NCBI GenBank assembly: GCA_013180625.2
Contig: SNVD02004677.1
Coordinates: forward strand, 142,885-206,884
DNA from: Boswellia sacra
Taxonomy: Eukaryota; Streptophyta; Magnoliopsida; Sapindales; Burseraceae
DNA length: 64,000 nucleotides
Direction of reading: 5' to 3'
The notes under the pieces were generated by a model. The model saw only the letters and a program-made list of their open reading frames with translations, was not told the origin of the DNA and searched no databases. Position 1 is the stretch's first letter. Every line of letters begins with the position of its first letter. The position numbers and the translations under genes are program-made. This document shows, piece after piece, positions 56,884 to 64,000 of the stretch.

Positions 56884-56886
56884 GTG
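56884..56886. repeat. CACTA target duplication TGA (right)
   Basis: Second TGA, after CTAGTG. Confidence 0.9.
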
Positions 56887-57538
56887 ATAAGCATATATGT
56901 CATGCGTTCATGCATAGAGGAGACTTGTAACTCCTTCCCAACCATTTTTTCAATGATGCTTTCTACAGCCAAAGCTTTGGGAATAACACCTAAAGCTTGA
57001 CTGCCTCCTACGAGTGCAGCTGTTGACACACAACCCATTAACCCGAGGCTACCTTCCCCATAAACCACATGAATCTTTCTTTCAGCTAATATCCTACCAA
57101 GATAATTTGCTACTGCTACAAACTCTTCACTTTTTCAGGTCGAGATCCACAGAATACACATATCTTTTGGATTCGACGTTTTGAGGTTCCCTCCATGTCT
57201 ATGCAACTCTCTAACTATATGTGTGAAGAGGAGAATAAGAGATGTCATATTTATGGAGCGCAAAAATGTATTCTAATGATGACATCTATATAGGTAGCTC
57301 AGCTGTTTATTGAAAAAGTTTGATAGTAAAGCATAGAAATTAAAAAAAAGACAGAAATAAGACACTATAAATGCTTGAGTCAACCGAAATATAAAAATAT
57401 AATTTAAAAATGACAGTTGTACGGCATTAAAATTCAAAAATGATAGCAGACATGCATATGCACAGGTAGTTGTGACTGTGGCCCATATCTTCCTATGATT
57501 TTATGTCAAGAAATGGCTTAAACACCTTCTATGAGTTG

Positions 57539-58078
57539 GGGACATGCTTCCCATCCAGTTTTCTTATAAACTGGCAAACAGGGTCGTTTTGAGTCAGATT
57601 CCCGAGACTGTAACATTCATGCTCTTCTCGAAATTGTGTTCATAATTTCAAAATTTCACGCTGCACAATTCCACAAGAATGTGTCTCAAGAGTCAATTGA
57701 ATATTATCCAAAGACTCCTTACTTAGTCTATTCTTGATAAATTGTAGCTTATCCTCTCGATTGTTAGACAAATATCCCAAGGAGCGGCAACACTAGTTAC
57801 AAGTCTATCTTGCACATTTGCAACAAACTTGTAACATTTTCGCTCTTCACTTTTTGTCGTAAGAGTTTTTTCCTAAACCTGGCATGTGAGAAAACAAGGT
57901 CATCTAAAAATTTACAAGAAAATTGAACATTGGCTTCAATTAAACATCTTAAATCAGTAGGAATACCCTTGTGCATCAATATCCTTAGTTTTTCTACGTG
58001 AACTTTGTAAATTTTAAGCAAATCATTTTGAGGAAGAGAGGACAAATGTCTATGCAGATTCGAGAGAATGGTATCCAT
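57539..58078 (-). pseudogene. Accessory ORF of unknown function, Athila B
   Basis: Homologue of 43088-43660. Open from 58078 (MDTILSNLHRHLSSLPQNDL) through RCLIEANVQFSCKFLDDL to about 57797. Then a frame change leads on to CCKCAR, LSNNREDKLQFIKN, GIVQREILKLWTQFREEHEC and LDGKHVPNS. The first Cys motif is partly altered. It lacks the 8-codon duplication of copy A. Confidence 0.7.
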
Positions 58079-58198
58079 GTAAAGAAAATGAGAGAGAAGA
58101 AAAGAAAATGAATGCAAGGTGAGCAACAGTTTTTAGGGAATTGAAAAACCGACTTTAAAAGTCACGAAGTACCGTATCCAACACTTGATCGGGAAAAA

Positions 58199-59640
58199 TC
58201 AATCTTTAAAAGGATAAACTAAAGCAATAGACTCTTCATTTTGATCAAAATTTTCAAAGAATGGTTTTAACCATTGTCTATTAACTTTAAAAACATTACC
58301 CTTTTTTGGGTTCTCAATTTCAGCTACTCCATGTGAGAAAACATTTTTAACAATGAAAGGCCCAGTCCAACGAGATTGAAGTTTACTAGAAAACAAATGC
58401 AATCTTGAATCATACAAAAAAACTTTTTGTGAAAGTTCAAAAGATTTTCTAACAATGGATTTGTCAAGAAAAACCTTCATTTTTTCTTTGTAGATTTTAG
58501 AATTTTCATAAACCTTATTCCTAATTACTTCAAGTTCACTCAGTTAGAGTTTACATAACTTGCAAGCATCATCCAAATTTGTGTTAAATGTTTGAATGGC
58601 CCAATAAGCTTTATGCTTAATTTTCACAGGTAAGTGACAAGGTTTTTCAAAAACTAATCTATAAGGAGACATTCCCAATGATGTTTTGAAAGCAGTTCGG
58701 TAGGCCCAAAGTGCATCATTAAGTCTTAGAGACCAATCTTTATGGTTTGGGTTAACCGTTTTTTCTAAGATCTATTTTATATCCCTATTAGCCAATTCAA
58801 CTTATCCACTTGTTTGTGTGTGATAAGGTGTAGAAACTTTATGGGTTATTCTATATTTCTTCATTAGAGTTTCAAATGGTTTGTTACAAAAATGTGTACC
58901 CCCATCACTAATAATGGTTCGAGGAATTTCAAATCTACACAAGATATTCTCTTTCAAGAATTTGATAACTGTTTTATGATCATTGTTTCGACAGGGCATT
59001 GCTTTGACCCATTTTTAAAGATAGTCTACTGCAACAAGAACGTACACAAAACAAAATGATGGTGAAAAAGGTCTCATAAAACCAATACCTCAACAGTCAA
59101 AGATTTCAACAACAAGAATAGGATTCAAAGGCATCATGTTTCGTTTTGGAATATATCCCAATTTTTTACAATTTTCACAAGTTTTACAAAATGCATGTGC
59201 ATCTTTAAATAAGGTGGGCCAATAAAATCCACATTATAAGATTTTAGCAACGATTTTTTTAGAGGAAAAGTATCCTCCACATGTTTCAGAATAACAAAAA
59301 TTAATGACACTACTTACCTCATTATTGGATATGCATCTTCTAATTATTTGATCTGGACAATATTTGAATAGATATGGATCATCCCAATAAAAATTTTTCA
59401 CCTCGATCAAAAACTTCCTTTTGTCTTGAGCATTCCAATAAGGTGGCATTTCTCCTGTTGCAAGAAAAATTACAACGTTAGCAAACCAAGGTACTACAGC
59501 AATAGAGAATAAAAATTCATCCGAAAAAGAGTCATTGATAGGTGAAGTTTCAAATGATGTCTTTGTCGTTAATCTTGATAGATGATATGCAACGACATTT
59601 TTTGGCTCCTTTCTTATCATTTATTATGATGTTGAATTCT
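58199..59640 (-). pseudogene. Athila B integrase
   Basis: Frames 59620-59234, 58999-58802 and 58480-58199. The zinc region has changed (CYSETCGGYFSSKK). The core reads PRTIISDGGTHFCNKPFE with the catalytic Asp present, and THKVSTPYHTQTSG. The C-terminus matches copy A ([20 protein letters not shown]). Stops and shifts are frequent. Confidence 0.88.
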
Positions 59641-61510
59641 TAGAGCAAATAAAATTCACTGTATCAATCTAGGTTTTGCATCCTGTTTAGACATTAAATA
59701 TCTCACAGCTGCATGGTCAGTGTAAACAATCGTTGGAGAACCAATTAAATAAGATCAAAATTTGTCCAATGCAAATACTACTGTAAGTAGTTCTTTTTCA
59801 ATTGTTATGTAATTCATTTGTGCATCATTTAAAGTCCAACTTGCATAGTATATCACCTAAGGCTTACCTTCTTTTCTTTGTCCTAAGACAACACCAACAG
59901 TATAGTCACTGGCATCACACATCAATTCAAAAGGTAAGGACCAATCAGGAGATTATATAATTTGAGCAGTTGTTAAAAGTTCAATTAACTTATCAAAAGC
60001 ATTTTGACATTCTTGAGTCTATTCAAAAAAGTATCTTTTATTACTAGGTTACAAAGAGGTTCAGATATAGTACTGAAATTTCTTGTGAACCTCCTATAGA
60101 ATCCAGTATGCCCCAAGAATGAATGGACCTCCTTGACTGTTTTTGGTGGAGGCAAAGGGGAAATCAATTCTACTTTTGCATTGTCCACCTCAATTCCCTT
60201 GGAAGACACCACATGACCTAAGACAATTTCTGAAGTAACCATATAATGATATTTTTTCAATTCAAAATAAGACCTTTTTCTTCACACCTTTTTAGGACTT
60301 TTTCTAAGTTTTCAAGACAATTATCAAAAAAATTTTCAAAGACAGTTAAATCATCCATGAAAACTTCTAAATAATGCTCAACCATGTCATTGAAAATGCT
60401 TAACATGTATGTTTGAAAAGTGGCTGGGGCATTACAAAGTCCAAAAGGCATCATTCTAAATGCAAAAGTGCCGAATATAATTTGAGCAGTTGTTAAAAGT
60501 CCAATTAACTTATCAAAAGCATTTTGACATTCTTGAGTCTATTCAAAAAAGTATCTTTTATTAAGAGGTTACAAAAAGGTTTAGATATAGCACTGAAATT
60601 TCTTGTGAACCTCCTATAGAATCCAGTATGCCCTAAGAATGAATGGACCTCCTTAACTGTTTTTGGTGGAGACAAAGGGGAAATCAATTCTACTTTTGCA
60701 TTGTCCATCTTAATTCCCTTGGAAGACACCACATGACCTAAGACAATTTTCGAAATAACCGTATAATGATATTTTTTTCAATTCAAATTAAGACCTTTTT
60801 CTTCACACCTTTTTAGGACTTTTTCTAAGTTTTCAAGACAATTATCAAAAGAATTTTCAAAGACAGTTAAATCATCCATGAAAACTTCTAAATAATGCTC
60901 AACCATGTCATTGAAAATGCTTAACATGTATGTTTGAAAAGTGGCTGGGGCATTACAAAGTCCAAAAGGCATCATTCTAAATGCAAAAGTGCCGAAGGGG
61001 CATGTGAATGTGGTCTTTTCTTGGTCTTGAAATGTAATAGAAATTTGATAATATCCTAAGTATCTATCGAGAAAGCAATAGTAGGAGTGCTCTGCTACTC
61101 TTTCTAAAATTTGGTCAAGCAATGGTAGGAAAAAATGATCTTTTCTCATGACAGCATTTAATTTTCTATAATCAATGTGCATCATCTAACTAGATGAGAC
61201 TCGAGTTGGTAATGATTCACCTTTTTTATTTTTTGGCTACTGTAATGCCAGATTTCTTACGTACTACTTGTGTAGGGCTTACCCACTTACTATCAGAAAT
61301 TGGGTAGACAATTCTCACATCAAGTAATTTGAGAACTTCAGCCCTAATGACCTCTTTCATGTCGGAATTTAATCTCATTTGAGGTTGTTGGGATGTTTTG
61401 ACATTTTCTTCTAAATGTATTCTATGTGTACAAATCAAAGAGTTAATGGCTTTTATGTCTTTTAAAGTCCACTCAATTGTATTTTTATGCCTTTTAAGCA
61501 CATGTATCAA
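59641..61510 (-). pseudogene. Athila B RT/RNase H with 520-bp tandem duplication
   Basis: RT text is in 61510-61226 (WTLKDIKAINSLICTHRIHL) and 61185-60778 ([30 protein letters not shown]). The thumb region occurs twice (60732-60505 and 60260-59985, both with KEVHSFLGHTGFYRRF) because a 520-bp segment is duplicated. RNase H relics at 59950-59660 keep YTDHAA. The duplication and many stops make it inactive. Confidence 0.9.
59956..60995. repeat. 520-bp direct tandem duplication
   Basis: Units 59956-60475 and 60476-60995 both begin TATAATTTGAGCAGTTGTTA and end in TGCAAAAGTGCCGAA. Element A has a single copy. Confidence 0.93.
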
Positions 61511-61738
61511 CTTACCTTGTTACTTGCTTGTGAGGGATGAAGAAATTACCACCAGGTATGTCTGATTCTCCATAAGATATGCACATTTTAGTCCTTCAGG
61601 TAAGGGCTTCAGTTCTAACTTAGGAGCTTCCTCTTCCTTGCTTTTATTCATTTGTCCCAATTCTTCAAATCGTGGTTTCAAACCTTTTTCCATCACCTAT
61701 ACACAATCTAGTAAAGAACATATATCAGAAAGATCAGA

Positions 61739-62362
61739 CTATAGTTCCATACTTGATTCTAATGAATTGACTAAACCGGTTTTCAAAGGGTCAGAAGAAC
61801 TCCATTTTTGGATGTGGTCTTCCACAATAGTTTCAATCATATTGGCCTCCTTAATTTCATCATCTTCTTCATCTGGTTGTTTGCACATATTAAAAATATA
61901 AGGTTCCAATGTCATGTTTTCGAATGATAACTTCATGACTCCATTCCTGCAATTAATCAAAACATTAGAGGTAGCTAGAAATGGACGCCCTAAAATAACA
62001 GGAATTGAATTACATACTTCCACTAGTTGTGTATCCAAGACGATAAGATTCACTGAGTAATTGAATTTATCGACTTAAACTAACACATCTTCTACTACTC
62101 CTCTTCGCACTTTAATTGACCTATCAACAAGTAAAAGAGTTACAGAAGTCAATTTTAACTCACCTAGATTGAGTTTCTGAAAAATCGAGCATGGAAGCAA
62201 ATTCACACTAGCACTAAGATCAAGTAAAACTTGTTCAATTTTATGGTCTCCAATAACACATGAAATTGTAGGACATCCTGGATCCTTATATTTCACTGTA
62301 TTATTGTTTTGAAGAATAGCACTTACTTGCTCGGCTAGAAAGGCCTTTTTTTCACAGTGCAC
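61739..62362 (-). pseudogene. Athila B protease
   Basis: Frames 62362-62075 and 62053-61739. The active site reads LLDLSASVNLLP, Ser for the Gly of copy A, and the upstream GAA that is a stop in A is intact. IPVILGRPFLATSNVLINC follows. One stop lies between the pieces. Confidence 0.87.
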
Positions 62363-62486
62363 AAATCTTTCAAAAATTTTGCATAAAAAGGTACTTGTTT
62401 AATCATATCTAGCAACGGAATATTAACCTTCACCTATTTGAAAATTTCAAAAATTTTAGAATTGTGGGTTGGCTTCTTTTGTGTGG

Positions 62487-62814
62487 CTAATGTTTGAGGA
62501 AATGGAGACATGAGAGCGGATTTTGTTTCTTCCTTGCTAAGTGTTGGTTGGTAACCTCTTCCTTGCCCTTAGAGATGGATTCATCTTCTTTCTTGTAAAG
62601 TTTAGGAATGTGTTTCCCAACAACCTTACCATTACGAAGGATCATGACTAATTTGTCTTCGTCTACATAATAGTTACTTGAACTCCTTGCATTTGAGTTA
62701 GATTGATCTTTGGGGTTTTTCAATGTTTGAGAAGGAAATTTCCCTTTTTCTTGAATGCTAAATGTGGATGCAAATTTTGCAAGAGTGTCTAACAAATTTG
62801 CTAATGTTTGAGCA
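62487..62814 (-). pseudogene. Athila B gag C-terminus, truncated
   Basis: Frame 62795-62487 holds LAKFASTFSIQEKGKFPSQT and VMILRNGKVVGKHIPKL, matching 47830-47640 of element A. Homology stops at about 62814 (GTTTGAGCA), where unrelated LTR-type DNA begins, so most of gag is missing. Confidence 0.85.
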
Positions 62815-63239
62815 AGAAAAGTACGAGTTGCTTGTTGAGCAAGAAAGCGGTTGTAAGGAATGTTTTATGTGATTCATTATTGTATGTTTTCAGCATTATC
62901 TTCACATTTAGCAACTTACTGAGTATTTCGCTCACTAAATTTATTGTGTGCCTCAGGTGAGCACTAGTCGACCATATATATGGAGGATTTTGGCATAATG
63001 GCATCAAAGTTCCCTTGCCAACTGCTCTACCACTGCAACACTTTTGATTATTGCGTGGATTAAGAAATCTGATTTTTGGGCTTGATAATGTAAATAATTT
63101 TGGGATAGGTGGTTGAAATATTTAGAACTTTGTATTGTTTATTGTTCCTAATAGAAAATTATTTAACTCTCGCTTTCTTATGTGTGTCGGAATGCTTTAT
63201 TTTACATATAGTGCCTTTGGGGTACGGAGTGTTAAAGCA
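62815..63239 (+). repeat. LTR of a plus-strand gypsy-type element
   Basis: LTR-like DNA ending GTGTTAAAGCA one base before an exact initiator tRNA-Met primer site. The left border may be cut. Its junction with Athila B gag at 62814 marks the younger insertion or a rearrangement. Confidence 0.65.
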
Positions 63240-63240
63240 G

Positions 63241-63252
63241 TGGTATCAGAGC
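63241..63252 (+). other. Primer-binding site (initiator tRNA-Met)
   Basis: TGGTATCAGAGC, exact, followed by TTAGGTTATGCGATT, a start seen in Tekay/Del-like gypsy leaders. Confidence 0.88.
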
Positions 63253-64000
63253 TTAGGTTATGCGATTCTATAGACTTTGTGTTGCAAGCGGTCAAGAGAA
63301 CGAAGCACTATGCCAAATCCTCAATAGTAAAAGTTAGTAAGTAAGCTAAACCATCCTGAGGCCACAATGAAAATTATGTTTATGCTATATGCGTTACTAT
63401 GCCATGGGATTTTGTTAAACGTAATAATGTGATATTTACATTATTGGTTCGTGATGTGTTGTGAGGGAAAGAGATTGAAATATGAATGTTGAGGGATGGA
63501 TGACACATCCTAGATTACGACGTACTATGAATTCGTTATGTAATGATATTAAATATGAGCTTATTATTTTGATAGGTGACTTCCAGAATTATGTCTATGA
63601 GACTTTCAGAATGTGTGTTTATGATTTTGACATGTGAATTCCAGAATATGTGCTTATGATTTTGATATAAGGTTTTCAGAATTGTGATATGTGAAGGCAT
63701 GCATAAATATGTAATTATTGTGAGATGTGAAACTTGCATGCCCAAAAAAAAAGGGTAAAAACATCGAATGTTTATTATGTAACTCATGCATCGGGGGCTA
63801 TCTCTTGAAGTTGTGAGAGGGTCACCTTTTGAAGGCTATAGACCACAAAGTACCATATGCTTGTGAGGCTAGTGAACGTCTTCCCGAGGATAAAGTGAGA
63901 CTGAGATGCCTAAGGAAACAAAATTGTCCGGGCTAAAGTGAGATTAAGATACCCATAACAGAAAAGGGACCAGTCTCATTTGGATAGCAACAAACTCATG
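63253..64000 (+). other. Leader of the right-hand gypsy-type element
   Basis: Non-coding DNA after the primer site. Gag is expected beyond the window edge. A repeated ATTCCAGAAT / TTTTCAGAAT theme with GTGCTTATGATTTTGA-like words occurs at 63575-63690. Confidence 0.55.

Larger units (their letters stand above)
51968..57196 (-). pseudogene. LOG: LOG copy B, frameshifted and split by CACTA
   Basis: The two halves are 57196-56887 (N-terminal) and 52308-51968 (C-terminal). A single-base deletion around 57137 shifts the frame at the codons after CVFCGSRP, leading quickly to a stop. GGGS has become GEGS. In the second half the key Pro is present (IALPGGFGSL), but the two Glu of TLEE are Lys and Gly. 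The CACTA transposon entered at a TGA exactly in the middle. With its defects at different sites from copy A, it shows that the Pro was ancestral in this lineage. Confidence 0.92.
49289..62814 (-). mobile_element. Athila-like element B, 5'-truncated, carrying disrupted LOG
   Basis: The second, head-to-tail copy. It shares the LTR 49289-50654 as its 3' LTR. Continuing right: 3' non-coding part, LOG with a CACTA insertion, accessory ORF, integrase, RNase H/RT with a 520-bp duplication, protease, and the C-terminal part of gag. Alignment with element A stops abruptly at about 62814 within gag, where another retrotransposon's sequence begins, so its 5' LTR is lost. Confidence 0.9.

Overview
The window is nuclear DNA of a flowering plant, most likely a eudicot: AT-rich, with spliceosomal introns, nested LTR retrotransposons, LINE remnants, MITE-like elements, a CACTA transposon, and plant-type LOG and AP2/ERF coding sequence. 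Ordinary host genes are almost absent. The only host-gene-like pieces outside transposons are two C-terminal exons of a METTL25-type methyltransferase (11846-12809) and an orphan terminal-exon candidate (16828-16941).

Layout. 1-1110: Ty1/copia 3' remnant. About 2370-3760: L1-type LINE remnant (minus). About 4105-8373: degenerate Reina-like Ty3/gypsy element (minus). About 8380-9480: CpG-rich LTR-like block. 9686-9900: LTR or TRIM-like repeat with a primer-binding-site relic. 9963-10720: LINE ORF1 remnant. 11846-12809: METTL25-like exons. 13095-13830: copia relic. 15255-16605: MITE-like element. 17926-25033: a hAT-MITE-like sequence split by a copia element (18061-24115, target duplication TGTCC), which itself holds a foreign LTR-like block. 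26930-34386: a plus-strand LTR split by a chromodomain gypsy element (28629-34310). 34625-34955: foldback MITE. 35036-36808: 1.77 kb solo LTR with target duplication ATATT and internal tandem repeats.

The most interesting part is 38015-62814. Two Athila-like Ty3/gypsy elements lie head to tail on the minus strand and share one LTR (49289-50654). Both have gag, protease, RT/RNase H and integrase, then two extra sense-strand ORFs where Athila elements often have an envelope-like ORF. One is an unrecognised Cys-containing ORF. The other is an intronless, full-length gene of the LOG family (cytokinin riboside 5'-monophosphate phosphoribohydrolase). The left LOG copy (42120-42770) is an open 216-codon frame with Leu in place of Pro in the PGGxGTxxE motif. 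The right copy keeps that Pro but is frameshifted, has lost the Glu, and is split by a 4,575-bp CACTA transposon (52309-56883, target duplication TGA). The CACTA carries a decayed group VII ERF fragment (N-degron start MCGG, partial AP2, C-terminal piece), a TNPA-like exon and eight subterminal palindromes. One locus therefore shows two host-regulator captures, one nested in the other. The left Athila also contains a 1,415-bp solo LTR (40427-41841, target duplication CTGAC).

The right end (62815-64000) is the LTR, tRNA-Met primer site and leader of another plus-strand gypsy-type element. Nearly all pol genes carry stops, frameshifts or lost catalytic residues, so the locus is a graveyard of nested insertions. 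The open left LOG frame is the main candidate for residual function.
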